Part shown: positions 1 to 8,905 of the stretch, piece after piece
How the letters are laid out: every line of letters starts with the position of its first letter
Position numbering within the stretch: the stretch's first letter is position 1
DNA from: Cyclobacteriaceae bacterium
GTDB lineage: Bacteria; Bacteroidota; Bacteroidia; Cytophagales; Cyclobacteriaceae
Length of the DNA stretch: 64,000 nucleotides
NCBI GenBank assembly: GCA_016787665.1
Contig: JAEUUC010000010.1
Coordinates: 186,001-250,000, forward strand
Reading direction: 5' to 3'
The notes under the pieces: generated by a model
Databases searched by the model: none
What the model was told of the DNA's origin: nothing
What the model saw: only the letters and a program-made list of their open reading frames with translations
Position numbers and translations under genes: made by a program

Positions 1-551
1 TGTACCACAGCAACCTGATCGGGGCTGCTTACATCAAAGAAACCGAAAACGCGATTGAGTTTTTGAACCGGGGCGAAAAAGGTATTCAATCGGAAGCCGA
101 ACTGATTGCTAAAAAACTAAAGGGCAAATTGCCGGTAATCTACTGCGACAGTCGCCTGCACGCCATGGCGCTGCGTTTTCAACAGCAACTGAATGAGAAC
201 AGCAAGCAAATGGCGCATGTAAACACCTTCCCGGAAATGAACCACAATGAATTAGTGGGTTGGAGTTTCCCCGAAGCCCTGATGCCCATGCTACAGGTAA
301 TCTATCTCTACTCGGATCACGACCACGAACGCGTGGAAAAGCGCATGGAAATCTGCCGCGACATGTTCGAGAAAAAATCGAACCCGATTATTGATATTAT
401 TGGTGAAGGTGCTTCCCTGCTGGAACAGTACTACTACCTCATACACCTCACCGATTGGATTTCGTACTACCTGGCCAAAGAAAATGGTGTTGAACCCGAG
501 CCCATTGAACCGATTATTTACCTGAAAACCGAATTGGAGAAAGTAAAATAG
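1..551 (+). CDS. Bifunctional phosphoglucose/phosphomannose isomerase, C-terminal part
   Basis: The reading frame is already open at base 3 and runs 182 codons to a TAG at 549-551, so the start lies before the window. The visible part is the C-terminal half of an SIS-fold sugar isomerase of the bacterial/archaeal bifunctional PGI/PMI type, which interconverts glucose-6-P or mannose-6-P with fructose-6-P. Recognisable features are the segment GKLPVIYC (new SIS half), the conserved N-H-N-E-L-V-G-W stretch near bases 240-262 and a C-terminal helix ending in PIIYLKTELEKVK, typical of the bact-PGI_C domain. A TTG at base 63 is internal and is not a start. The stop abuts the GTG of lipB directly, suggesting co-transcription. 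Confidence 0.85.
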   Translation, partial: YHSNLIGAAYIKETENAIEFLNRGEKGIQSEAELIAKKLKGKLPVIYCDSRLHAMALRFQQQLNENSKQMAHVNTFPEMNHNELVGWSFPEALMPMLQVIYLYSDHDHERVEKRMEICRDMFEKKSNPIIDIIGEGASLLEQYYYLIHLTDWISYYLAKENGVEPEPIEPIIYLKTELEKVK

Positions 552-1280
552 GTGACTCAAACCTTGAACCCGGTTTCCAATAAATCAACGCAACTGCTGC
601 ATCTCGGTCTCGTTGATTATCAGCGCGGATGGGATTACCAAACCCGGCTGTTTGAGGAAATTCTGGCGATCAAAAAGCACAATCGTGAACGAACAGATGG
701 CGGGCATCAGCCCACGCCCAACTACCTGCTGCTGTGCGAACACCCGCATGTGTATACGCTGGGCAAAAGCGGAGACGAAAAAAACCTGCTGATTCCGGTT
801 GAAAAATTGTCCTCCGTGGGTGCCACCTTTTACCGCATCAACCGCGGGGGCGACATCACCTACCATGGCCCGGGTCAATTGGTGGTGTACCCGGTCATTG
901 ACCTGGAAAATTTTTTTACCGACATCCACCGCTACATGCGATCACTGGAGGAAGCCGTGATTCAGACACTCGCGACCTTTGGAATTGAAGGCGGCCGGCT
1001 GCCTGGCTTTACCGGGGTTTGGCTGGAGGGCGAACGTCCGGATCGGGCGCGAAAAATCTGCGCCATGGGTGTCAAAACATCGCGCTGGGTAACGCTTCAC
1101 GGCCTGGCGCTGAACGTTAACCCGGATTTGTCCTACTTTAACTACATCGTGCCGTGCGGAATCGAAAACAAGGCGGTGACCTCCATGCAAAAGGAGCTCA
1201 ACCGGGAACTGCCCATGGTTGAAGTTCAACAGGAACTGGTACGCCAACTTGCCCGCACATTTGAGTTTGTCCTGTATTGA
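552..1280 (+). CDS. lipB: Octanoyltransferase LipB
   Basis: LipB moves the octanoyl group from acyl carrier protein to the lipoyl domains of 2-oxoacid dehydrogenases and GcvH, the first step of endogenous lipoate synthesis in the cytoplasm. The 242-residue protein has the family signature RGGDITYHGPGQ (98-109), the catalytic lysine region KICAMGVK (168-175, Lys168) and the catalytic cysteine in VPCGI (Cys202). Length is normal for the family apart from a slightly long N-terminus. It starts with GTG, placed immediately after the TAG of the upstream isomerase with no spacer, so translation is probably coupled. No lipA is seen in this window. Confidence 0.95.
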   Translation: MTQTLNPVSNKSTQLLHLGLVDYQRGWDYQTRLFEEILAIKKHNRERTDGGHQPTPNYLLLCEHPHVYTLGKSGDEKNLLIPVEKLSSVGATFYRINRGGDITYHGPGQLVVYPVIDLENFFTDIHRYMRSLEEAVIQTLATFGIEGGRLPGFTGVWLEGERPDRARKICAMGVKTSRWVTLHGLALNVNPDLSYFNYIVPCGIENKAVTSMQKELNRELPMVEVQQELVRQLARTFEFVLY

Positions 1281-1292
1281 GTCGAAATCAGC

Positions 1293-1300
1293 TACCTTTG
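1293..1300 (+). promoter_or_regulatory. Bacteroidota -7 promoter element
   Basis: TACCTTTG matches the Bacteroidota sigma-A -7 consensus TAnnTTTG exactly. It ends only 8 bases before the ATG at 1309, so the transcript may be leaderless. Confidence 0.6.
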
Positions 1301-1308
1301 AATCCGGT

Positions 1309-1713
1309 ATGAAGAAAGACATTGAAATACCGGAAGTACAAAACGTGACGTTGGCCGTTGTGCGCGAGAAAAATCTGGTTAATCAGGAGGAGTGGAAGGT
1401 GTATCTGATCAACAATAACAACTTTGCGATCGAAAACACACTGGTAGCCAGCAAGGGATATGGTGAAAAAGATGGTGAGCCGCAGCGCACCTCCACACTG
1501 CGCCATTTTCTTCAAACCGTGCCGGCAAACGGGTCCGTACTCATTGAGCCCATTGATGCTGCGGTGTTCCACCTCACCAACGAATATTGGGTGAGCTACT
1601 ATATCGGCCGGCAGATTTACGATAAACGTTTTGTCTTCGTACCCGAGAGTATCAAAGAAGAAAACCTGACGTTTATCAAAGAACTGGATATGGAGGGCGT
1701 GCTTCACTCCTGA
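1309..1713 (+). CDS. Conserved Bacteroidota protein of unknown function
   Basis: A 134-residue soluble protein starting MKKDIEIPEV. No catalytic motif or membrane segment is visible. It is predicted to be mostly beta-strand, with a core WKVYLINNNN, an RTSTLRHFL stretch and a C-terminal KRFVFVPESI. Proteins of this form occur widely in Bacteroidota and, from memory, are sometimes labelled phenylalanyl-tRNA synthetase alpha subunit in databases, which nothing here supports. The start at 1309 is chosen over a GTG/ATG inside lipB because a -7 box lies at 1293-1300 and because the earlier codons overlap lipB out of frame. Function not assigned. Confidence 0.7.
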   Translation: MKKDIEIPEVQNVTLAVVREKNLVNQEEWKVYLINNNNFAIENTLVASKGYGEKDGEPQRTSTLRHFLQTVPANGSVLIEPIDAAVFHLTNEYWVSYYIGRQIYDKRFVFVPESIKEENLTFIKELDMEGVLHS

Positions 1714-1740
1714 GTGTAAAAGATTCGTTATCTTTCCTTC

Positions 1741-2448
1741 ATGACGTCCGAGTTTAAAAGCATCCTGTTCCTGGATATTGAGACCATTCGTGGTGTACAG
1801 CATTACGACCAACTTCATGAGCGCCTCAAAACACAATGGGCGCGTAAAGCGAGCTTTCTCAAGCGGGAAGAAGGGCAAACCGATGCCGACTTGTACCACG
1901 ACCGGGCCGGCATCTATGCCGAATTTGGTCAAGTAATTGTCATCGCCCTTGGCAAGTACACTGAAGACGAGAAGGGCCAACCCGGATTAAAAACCCGGTA
2001 CCTGGCCGGGGATGACGAGAAGAAACTTTTGCTCGAATTCAAAGCTCTACTGGAAAAAATGGATTCCTCAACGCGCCTGTGTGCGCACAACGGCAAGGAG
2101 TTTGACTTCCCCTACCTCAGCCGGAGAATGCTCATCAACGACATCCTGCCACCGGACCTCCTGAACCAGTCGGGCCGAAAGCCCTGGGAAGTAAACCACC
2201 TGGACACCATGGAGATGTGGAAATTCGGTGACTACAAGCACTACACCTCGCTCGATTTGCTGGCCGCGCTCTTCAACATCCCCACCAGCAAGGGTATTAT
2301 GGATGGCTCAATGGTGAATAGTGTTTACTATGACGAAAAAAATCTGTCGAAAATAGCGGAGTACTGTGTAGGTGATGTCGTGGCCATTGCACAGCTCTAT
2401 CTCAAGTTCAAAGGGTTGCCCTTGTTGGCACCTCACCTTATTCATTAA
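1741..2448 (+). CDS. PolB-like 3'-5' exonuclease (DEDD fold)
   Basis: A stand-alone 235-residue proofreading-type exonuclease of the DnaQ-like superfamily, closest to the predicted PolB exonuclease-domain family. The three exonuclease motifs are visible: Exo I with DIET (Asp12, Glu14), Exo II in HNGKEFD (116-122, Asp122), and Exo III in YCVGDVVAIAQL (Asp212). These acidic residues would bind two divalent metals for 3'-5' hydrolysis of DNA or RNA. The polymerase part is absent, so it acts alone or supports repair. A near-consensus -7 box TATCTTTC (1729-1736) ends 4 bases before the ATG. It sits 2 bp upstream of rnr and may be co-transcribed with this other 3'-5' nuclease. Confidence 0.85.
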   Translation: MTSEFKSILFLDIETIRGVQHYDQLHERLKTQWARKASFLKREEGQTDADLYHDRAGIYAEFGQVIVIALGKYTEDEKGQPGLKTRYLAGDDEKKLLLEFKALLEKMDSSTRLCAHNGKEFDFPYLSRRMLINDILPPDLLNQSGRKPWEVNHLDTMEMWKFGDYKHYTSLDLLAALFNIPTSKGIMDGSMVNSVYYDEKNLSKIAEYCVGDVVAIAQLYLKFKGLPLLAPHLIH

Positions 2449-2450
2449 CC

Positions 2451-4604
2451 ATGTCCAAAAAGAAATTCAAGGAAAAGAAACAAAAAAAGCAAAAAGAGAC
2501 ACACACTTCGCTGTTCCGGCAGGTGCTAAATCTTTTTGATGAAAATCCCGGCCGGGTATACGACTTCAAGCAAATCGCACGAAAGGCGGGTGCAAAAAAC
2601 AAGGCGCTGAACCAAGACCTCTTTTCCATTCTGGAAAACCTGGAAGAGAGTGGAAAAATCAGACAGCTTCCTCACGGGGGCTACACATCAACCCGGAAAA
2701 CAGACACCATAACGGGCGTAGTCGACCATGTTAATGTCCGGTTTGCCTACATCGCCACCGGGCAGGAGGGCAGCAAGGACATCTATGTGCGCACACAAGA
2801 CCTGGCCAATGCACTGCATGGCGATACCGTAGCGGTTGAACTCTTGAACAGGCGCACCGGACAAAACCCCGAAGGTAAAGTTGTAGAAATTGTGAAACGC
2901 GCTCGCACGCGGTTCGTGGGCCGTGTCGAGCTGTCGAAGAATTATGCGTTCGTAGTGCCGGACTTCAAGAAGATCTATCAGGACTTTTTCATCTATCCGG
3001 AAAACGTTAACGGGGCGGTAACCAACGACAAGGTGGTGGTCGAAGTGACCCGCTGGGGCGAGGGCGATAAAAGTCATGAAGCCAAAATTGTGGAGATCCT
3101 CGGCAAGACGGGCGAAAACGAGGCAGAAATTCACTCCATCATGGCGGAGTTTGACTTGCCGTTTCGCTTTCCCGAGCATGTCACCGCTGAGGCAGAATCC
3201 ATCCCGGGTGAAATCACAGCCGAGGAAGTTAAGAAACGAAAAGATTTTCGTGGGGTACTCACGTTCACCATCGACCCGGAGGACGCGAAGGATTTTGATG
3301 ATGCCCTTTCGTTCAGAAAACTGTCAAACGGACACTACGAAATTGGTGTTCACATCGCAGATGTAACGCACTACGTAAAGCCGGGCACAGCCCTGGAAGC
3401 CGATGCCTTTGACCGCGCCACCTCCGTTTATCTGGTTGATCGAACAGTGCCCATGTTGCCTGAGCGGCTCTCCAACGGGCTATGCTCACTGCGGCCCAAC
3501 GAAGATAAGTTGACCTTTGCGGCCGTATTCGAGATGGATTCGAAAGGGAAGATTCATAGCGAGTGGTACGGGCGCACGGTGATTCATAGCAACCACCGCT
3601 TTACGTATGAACAGGCCCAAGCGGTTATTGAGACCGGCACCGGTATGTTTGCCGCAGAGCTCAAGATTCTGAATGACCTGCATCACCTTCTGCGCAAAGA
3701 GCGTTTCAAAAAAGGTGCAGTGAACTTTGAAACCAGCGAGGTGAAATTCAAACTGGACGAAAAGGGCAAGCCGCTGGCCGTTGTGCCCAAAGTGCGCAAA
3801 GATGCTCATAAGTTGATTGAAGAATTCATGTTGCTCGCCAACCGCGGGGTGGCCACCTTCATCTACAAAATGAAGAAGGGGGAGGAAAAAAACACCTTTG
3901 TTTACCGCACACACGACCTGCCCGATCCCGAAAAGGTGCAGGACTTTGCCACGTTTGCACGCCAGTTTGGCCATAAGCTGGAGGTAGAGGATAAATCCAT
4001 ATCGCGATCGCTCAACCGGTTGATGGATGAAATTGAAGGCAAGCCCGAACAAAACGTGCTACAGTCGTTGGCTGTGCGCGCGATGGCCAAGGCAAAATAC
4101 ACCACCGAGGCCAAAGGACATTTCGGACTTGCCTTTGAGCACTATACCCATTTTACCTCGCCCATCCGCAGGTACCCCGACATGATGGCGCACCGTCTGC
4201 TGCAACACTACCTGGACCAAGGCAAACCCGTAAACCGCAAGGAGTACGAGGAGAAATGCATACACAGCAGCGAACGCGAAAAGCGTGCGGCTGATGCCGA
4301 GCGAGCCTCCATTAAGTACAAGCAAGTGGAGTTTATGAGCATGGCCAGCAAGCGGCCATATGAAGGTATTATTTCCGGGGTCACCGACTTTGGCATTTTT
4401 GTAGAAATTATTGAAACCAAATGCGAGGGCATGGTGCGGTTGGCGGATATGAAGGACGACTTCTATGAGTGGGATGAGCGAAACTACCGCGTTATCGGCA
4501 GACGCAGAAAAAAGGTATACCGTTTGGGCGATGAAGTTATGGTAACCATCAAGAAATGTGATGTCGACCGGAGGCTAATTGATTTGACTATCGAAGAGTT
4601 CTAG
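2451..4604 (+). CDS. rnr: Ribonuclease R
   Basis: RNase R degrades structured RNA processively from the 3' end and takes part in mRNA and rRNA quality control. The 717-residue protein has a lysine-rich N-terminus (2-16), a winged-helix region (about 20-80), cold-shock OB domains (about 85-220), the RNB catalytic domain with the acidic cluster TIDPEDAKDFDDA (273-285) and DRTVPMLPERLSNGLCSL just beyond, and a C-terminal S1 domain (about 632-717). Length is typical of Bacteroidota RNase R, shorter than E. coli's because the basic C-terminal tail is missing. It begins 2 bp after the exonuclease stop. Confidence 0.96.
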   Translation: MSKKKFKEKKQKKQKETHTSLFRQVLNLFDENPGRVYDFKQIARKAGAKNKALNQDLFSILENLEESGKIRQLPHGGYTSTRKTDTITGVVDHVNVRFAYIATGQEGSKDIYVRTQDLANALHGDTVAVELLNRRTGQNPEGKVVEIVKRARTRFVGRVELSKNYAFVVPDFKKIYQDFFIYPENVNGAVTNDKVVVEVTRWGEGDKSHEAKIVEILGKTGENEAEIHSIMAEFDLPFRFPEHVTAEAESIPGEITAEEVKKRKDFRGVLTFTIDPEDAKDFDDALSFRKLSNGHYEIGVHIADVTHYVKPGTALEADAFDRATSVYLVDRTVPMLPERLSNGLCSLRPNEDKLTFAAVFEMDSKGKIHSEWYGRTVIHSNHRFTYEQAQAVIETGTGMFAAELKILNDLHHLLRKERFKKGAVNFETSEVKFKLDEKGKPLAVVPKVRKDAHKLIEEFMLLANRGVATFIYKMKKGEEKNTFVYRTHDLPDPEKVQDFATFARQFGHKLEVEDKSISRSLNRLMDEIEGKPEQNVLQSLAVRAMAKAKYTTEAKGHFGLAFEHYTHFTSPIRRYPDMMAHRLLQHYLDQGKPVNRKEYEEKCIHSSEREKRAADAERASIKYKQVEFMSMASKRPYEGIISGVTDFGIFVEIIETKCEGMVRLADMKDDFYEWDERNYRVIGRRRKKVYRLGDEVMVTIKKCDVDRRLIDLTIEEF

Positions 4605-4626
4605 TACGTGCGTTTTAGAGCGCGGC

Positions 4627-5613
4627 CTATTGGATTCTTTGAACGAACTCGGTAAGACTTCGGATTAACTCTTCTTTCAGTGGCAGATCAGGCCGGAAGT
4701 AGGTTTTGATGTTTTCGGATCGATCAGCCGGTGCCGCACGCAAAACGTGATTCATACCTTCAACTTCCTGGTACGTAGCTGTTGAATAGGCAATCCGCAG
4801 GGCTTCGGCATCTGCCTTCGAAACCTGAATGTCGGTTGTGCCGTGCACGATCATGACCGGAATATTCAGCTTCTTGATCTCCACCGCGGGATCATACTTC
4901 ATCCAGGAGATAAGAAACGGCTGCACACCCGGTCGAAACAAGCCGGACAACAACATGGGCACTTGCTTTACCTGAAGCCCCATCTTCAGCGAATCGATAA
5001 TGCCATCGGCTGCCTGAATCAAGGACGCAGGATTGTTGGCGTTAGCGTGAAGTTGTTCTTTCAAAATGATATCAATGGGTCGACCGGCACCGGCTACCGA
5101 AACAAACCCATCGGCTGCTGACCGTTGTATGGCGAGCATGCCCAGCAATGATCCTTCGCTGTGACCCATGACGATTACCTTCGAAAATCGTGGATCGGCC
5201 TTTAAGCGCGAGATCCAACTTGCCGCATCAAGGGCAAAGTCATCAAAAATGAGAGTTTCTTCCTTTCCGTTGTATTTGCTTTTAGCCACACCGCGTTTAT
5301 CATAACGTAACGAAGCTATGCCATTGGCCGCCAGATTCTCGGCCAAAAGCTTCAGGTAGTCAGACTTCAAACTCGGGCTGTTGCCATCGCGGTCAGTTGG
5401 TCCGGAACCGGCTATGATCAATACCACAGGTTGTTTCGTTTTATGCTCGGGGATAAGCAGCGTTCCCTTGAGCACACTACGGGCACTGGAGTCGCTCACC
5501 AACTCCTCTTTAATGCTTTGACCCGCTGCCTGACGAATGCCAAACGAAGCGATTATGATTAACAAAAATCGAACGGCCATCGCTAAACGGTGACGAAACA
5601 AGTTAACCGGCAT
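4627..5613 (-). CDS. Secreted alpha/beta hydrolase
   Basis: A 328-residue alpha/beta-hydrolase with an N-terminal signal segment rich in L/I ending at AAGQ (about residue 32). The nucleophile elbow GHSEGS (150-155, Ser152) is clear, with the oxyanion-type AGSGPTDRDGNSP (68-80), an aspartate in VHGTTDIQV and a histidine in EGMNHVLR completing the triad. Substrate is unknown; peptidase- or esterase-like activity outside the cytoplasm is likely. Two ATG starts fit: 5613 (chosen) and 5580, which would give a tighter signal peptide. A near-consensus minus-strand -7 box TACCTTTC lies at 5660-5667, so earlier GTG codons in frame are not used. It is convergent with rnr. Confidence 0.8.
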   Translation of the reverse strand: MPVNLFRHRLAMAVRFLLIIIASFGIRQAAGQSIKEELVSDSSARSVLKGTLLIPEHKTKQPVVLIIAGSGPTDRDGNSPSLKSDYLKLLAENLAANGIASLRYDKRGVAKSKYNGKEETLIFDDFALDAASWISRLKADPRFSKVIVMGHSEGSLLGMLAIQRSAADGFVSVAGAGRPIDIILKEQLHANANNPASLIQAADGIIDSLKMGLQVKQVPMLLSGLFRPGVQPFLISWMKYDPAVEIKKLNIPVMIVHGTTDIQVSKADAEALRIAYSTATYQEVEGMNHVLRAAPADRSENIKTYFRPDLPLKEELIRSLTEFVQRIQ

Positions 5614-5674
5614 GAGATAATGGTTTCCATGGACGCTGCATTCCCAAAGCACTTACAATGAAAGGTAACGCTAT

Positions 5675-8119
5675 TCAAATACTTGCCGCATAGTACACCC
5701 GCTTTACGCGCTCACTGGTGGCGGTAAGAATTTCGTAGGGTATCGTGTCAATACGGGCCGCCACCTCGGTAATCGGCAACTCAGGCCCAAAGATGATGAC
5801 CTCGTCACCCGCCCGCACATCCATGCCCGTCACGTCTACCATGGCCATGTCCATGCACACATTTCCGATCACGGGCGCCAGTCGGCCCTTTATCCACACC
5901 GCCCCTTTTCCCCGGCTAAACGCCCGGCTAAAACCATCGGCATAGCCAATGGCAATGGTGGCTGTGGTAGTGGGTCGTGCTGTAGTACCCCTTCGCCCAT
6001 AGCCTATGGTGTCGCCCGCATTTACAACCTTAACCTGCGACACAACCGATTTCAATGTTGCCACCGGTTTGAGTTCCGGATAAAACTCCGCTGTTGGATT
6101 AATGCCGTACAAGCCAATGCCCAGCCGAACCATGTCCAGCTGTCCCTCCGGAAACCGCAAAATACCGGGAGAATTTAATGCGTGCCGAAGGGGACGATAA
6201 CCCATGCTAGATTCAAATCGGGAGCATGCCCGCTCAAACAATGCCAGCTGTTCGCGTGAAAATTCATCATGCTGCGACTCATCCGCTGCAGCCAGATGCG
6301 TAAACACGCTTGCTACTCGCACGTTTGGAAGTTCTTTTAGGCGGTCGAAAATCATGGACCACTCGCCTTCGACAAATCCCAGGCGATGCATGCCGGTATC
6401 AAACTTCAGATGGATGTTAAGCGCACGGCCATCCAGCCGCTGAACCATTTCCTCTAACTGCGCACGGCTGAACACTTCCGGCTCCAAATCATGTTTCAAA
6501 CACAGTGCGAGTGACTCAGCTGAAGCGTTCATCACCATAATCGGTAAGCGAATATGGTTTTTGCGTAACTCCACTCCTTCGTCCGGATAGGCTACGCCAA
6601 GGTAGTCGACTTTGTGAAACTGCAGGAGATTGCCGATTTCTTCGCTGCCGCTGCCGTAGGCAAACGCCTTAACCATTGCCATCAGTTTTACGCCCGGCCA
6701 CAACCGCGAGCGGAAAAAATTGAGATTATGAACCATGGCATCCAGATCGATCTCCATCACCGTGCCATGTACCTTGCGCTGCAACAGCGAAACGATCTTT
6801 TCAAACTGAAACGATCGTGCACCTTTAACCAGAATGACCTCGTGGTCGAATTGATTAAAGTCGGCCTTCTCCACAAACGCGCTCACCGATGAATAAAACT
6901 CACAACGACCCACTTGACCGGAAATAATCGCCCGGTTTGCCGATAGCACTTCCCCGATACCGATAAAGCGATTGACACCGGCTTTGGCCAGCATACGAGA
7001 CAACTCCGTCACCCAGTCCACACCACTGCGCCCGCTCTGCAAAACATCCGACAAGATCACCGTCTTGTTTTTCTTCTGTAGGCTGGCTAAAAAATCAAGA
7101 CTGATATGAAGGCCTCCGAGGTCGTTGTTATAGGTATCATCAATAAGCTGGCACTGATTGATCCCCTGTTTCATTTCCAACCGCATCGGCACAGCCCGCA
7201 ACTGTCGCAAGCGACTCTGAATGACGGCAGGCTTTACCTTCAACCAAAGCATAACGGCTACTGCGTGCAGCGCATTCTCTTGCAAGGCCCGGTCCGTGAA
7301 CGGAAACGCAAGGCTGACTTCCTCTCCATCGAAAAGAATCTCCGCTCCGTCTGCGCCCCAGTGCTGCAGGTGCACATCGGAATCCGGATGCACGCCCCAC
7401 GTGAACGTGCGCCCCCGATAACTCCGCTCCACTTCTTCGAAAATAGCAGTATGATCGCGGCAAAAGATCAACGTCTGAACCGATTGGAATAGCTTCATCT
7501 TCTCCCGGATCTTTTCCTGACGCGACTTAAACCCTTCATCATGGGCGGGGCCAATGTTCGCAAAAAGGCCTGCCGTGGGCTGAATGATTCGTGCGAGCGC
7601 TTCCATCTCACCGGGTTGAGAGATGCCGGCTTCGAAAATCGCCAGCTCATGGTAATCCTGAAGTTGCCAAACCGACAGCGGCACTCCGATTTGCGAATTG
7701 TAGCTGCCGGGATTCTTGCAGATGCTGAAGTCAACGGAAAGAAGCTGATAAAGCCATTCTTTAATGATGGTCTTGCCGTTGCTGCCCGTTATGCCCAACA
7801 CGGGCATCCGGAACGATGCGCGGTGGTGCGCAGCCAGACGTTGCAAGGCCTCCACCGAAGATGTTACCTGTAACAAATTGGCCCCAGGCAACGCAGCTGG
7901 ATCGATGTTTTGCTCCACCACAAACTGACGAATTCCGGCTTTGTACAGTTCGTTCAGAAAACGATGCGCATCGTGGCGTTGTCCGCGAATGGCAAAAAAT
8001 AAAGTGCCGGCCGATGGTATGGCTTTCCGGCTATCCGTAGCGAGATAAACCACCTCGTGATCTTCGGTCAATGCCAGCACATGGCCACCGCAAACGTCAA
8101 CAAGTTGAGAGAACCGCAT
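5675..8119 (-). CDS. Bifunctional MurF / alanine racemase
   Basis: A fusion of two cell-wall enzymes, 814 residues. The N-terminal part (about 1-445) is a Mur ligase: P-loop GITGSNGKT (109-117) for ATP, and DDTYNNDLGG (327-336) typical of MurF, which adds D-Ala-D-Ala to UDP-MurNAc-tripeptide. The C-terminal part (about 452-814) is a PLP-dependent alanine racemase: PLP lysine in AMVKAFAYG (Lys484), the second catalytic tyrosine in IGYGRRG, and IGYADGFSRAFS near the end. Together it makes D-Ala and consumes the dipeptide (Ddl is elsewhere). This fusion is well known in Bacteroidota. It lies 1 bp downstream of csaA in the same direction. Confidence 0.95.
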   Translation of the reverse strand: MRFSQLVDVCGGHVLALTEDHEVVYLATDSRKAIPSAGTLFFAIRGQRHDAHRFLNELYKAGIRQFVVEQNIDPAALPGANLLQVTSSVEALQRLAAHHRASFRMPVLGITGSNGKTIIKEWLYQLLSVDFSICKNPGSYNSQIGVPLSVWQLQDYHELAIFEAGISQPGEMEALARIIQPTAGLFANIGPAHDEGFKSRQEKIREKMKLFQSVQTLIFCRDHTAIFEEVERSYRGRTFTWGVHPDSDVHLQHWGADGAEILFDGEEVSLAFPFTDRALQENALHAVAVMLWLKVKPAVIQSRLRQLRAVPMRLEMKQGINQCQLIDDTYNNDLGGLHISLDFLASLQKKNKTVILSDVLQSGRSGVDWVTELSRMLAKAGVNRFIGIGEVLSANRAIISGQVGRCEFYSSVSAFVEKADFNQFDHEVILVKGARSFQFEKIVSLLQRKVHGTVMEIDLDAMVHNLNFFRSRLWPGVKLMAMVKAFAYGSGSEEIGNLLQFHKVDYLGVAYPDEGVELRKNHIRLPIMVMNASAESLALCLKHDLEPEVFSRAQLEEMVQRLDGRALNIHLKFDTGMHRLGFVEGEWSMIFDRLKELPNVRVASVFTHLAAADESQHDEFSREQLALFERACSRFESSMGYRPLRHALNSPGILRFPEGQLDMVRLGIGLYGINPTAEFYPELKPVATLKSVVSQVKVVNAGDTIGYGRRGTTARPTTTATIAIGYADGFSRAFSRGKGAVWIKGRLAPVIGNVCMDMAMVDVTGMDVRAGDEVIIFGPELPITEVAARIDTIPYEILTATSERVKRVYYAASI

Positions 8120-8120
8120 A

Positions 8121-8453
8121 CTAGAATAAACGGGAGCCGTTGGGGACTTTTTTATCCACCGAGGTTAGTATCACATCACCTTGCGCATCGGCAAATCCGG
8201 TGACCAATACCTCGGAGGTGAAGGACGCGATCTTCTTGGGCCCAAAATTGACAACACAAACGACCTGGCGGCCAGGCAATTCCTCGGGCGTGTAATGACG
8301 GGTGATCTGGGCGCTGGATGCCTTAACGCCAAGGTCAGGCCCAAGGTCAATCCAGAGCTTAAAAGCGGGCTTTTTGGCCTCCGGAAAAGGCTCCGCCCGC
8401 ACCACCGTGCCCGCGCGAAGGTCGATTTTCGAAAAATCCTCCCACTGAATCAT
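8121..8453 (-). CDS. csaA: CsaA-type tRNA-binding / export chaperone
   Basis: A 110-residue single OB-fold protein of the EMAP/Trbp111 type. It shows the conserved start [14 protein letters not shown], the middle [10 protein letters not shown] and the core [24 protein letters not shown], all typical of CsaA, a homodimeric chaperone linked to protein export that also binds tRNA in related proteins. Length equals the family norm. A TTACTTTG minus-strand sequence at 8482-8489 could be its -7 region, facing the divergent promoter at 8463-8470. It is followed by the murF-alr gene after 1 bp, so the two are likely one transcript. Confidence 0.88.
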   Translation of the reverse strand: MIQWEDFSKIDLRAGTVVRAEPFPEAKKPAFKLWIDLGPDLGVKASSAQITRHYTPEELPGRQVVCVVNFGPKKIASFTSEVLVTGFADAQGDVILTSVDKKVPNGSRLF

Positions 8454-8462
8454 ATATTTCGC

Positions 8463-8470
8463 TACTTTTG
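8463..8470 (+). promoter_or_regulatory. Bacteroidota -7 promoter element
   Basis: TACTTTTG matches TAnnTTTG; it lies 38 bases before the GTG of the small exported protein at 8508 and overlaps the upstream region of the divergent csaA. Confidence 0.5.
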
Positions 8471-8507
8471 GTATCCTTACGCAAAGTAATCTGTTAATAC
8501 CATTGTA

Positions 8508-8864
8508 GTGCGCAGAGACTTGAAGTTAGCCGGAAACCATATTCTTTTTTCCTTCGCCCTGTTGGCCTTGAGTTCCGTGGCGTTTGCACAGGAGGGCATT
8601 CCAGGCCAGCCTGAACGCGAAGCTCCGATTGAATCAAACGAAACTCCCGAAGTGGATAAAGTAGTGGTGTCGGAAGAATCCGGAAAACCACAATCTGTTC
8701 GCGAGACACCCGTCATCACTCCAGCATCCGGCAGCGCGAATAAGCCTGGTAAACCAACCGCAAAAAACGATGGTAACCCGGCTAAGGAAAATGCGGACCC
8801 GCTAAATTTCAATTTCCTCTATTACGTTATACAAAAATTCAAGTCATCCGACATCCTGGATTAG
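8508..8864 (+). CDS. Small exported protein of unknown function
   Basis: A 118-residue protein, starting with GTG. Residues 8-27 form a hydrophobic signal segment ending FAQ. The middle (about 30-95) is low-complexity, rich in E, P, K, S and N and probably disordered. The last 21 residues, from about [10 protein letters not shown] to the end, are aromatic and hydrophobic and look like the conserved part. No known domain is recognised. A -7 box is at 8463-8470. It is followed by the operator-bearing promoter of the TonB receptor, so it is probably a separate transcription unit. Confidence 0.6.
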   Translation: MRRDLKLAGNHILFSFALLALSSVAFAQEGIPGQPEREAPIESNETPEVDKVVVSEESGKPQSVRETPVITPASGSANKPGKPTAKNDGNPAKENADPLNFNFLYYVIQKFKSSDILD

Positions 8865-8882
8865 GATGATGGCTTGATTTTT

Positions 8883-8905
8883 TACCTTTGCAACCCTGTT
8901 GCAAA
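8883..8905 (+). promoter_or_regulatory. -7 box overlapped by perfect palindrome TTTGCAAC-CCT-GTTGCAAA
   Basis: The -7 element TACCTTTG (8883-8890) is partly covered by a perfect inverted repeat with 8-bp arms and a 3-bp spacer (8887-8905). A dimeric repressor bound here would cover the -7 box and the transcription start. The same core recurs at 11345-11359 before the next gene. Size and symmetry resemble operators of Fur-superfamily regulators; which regulator binds is inferred, not shown. Confidence 0.65.

Noticed and set aside
1288..1980. 230-codon minus-strand frame over two plus genes
   Set aside because: Spans the end of one supported gene and the start of another, with no motif.
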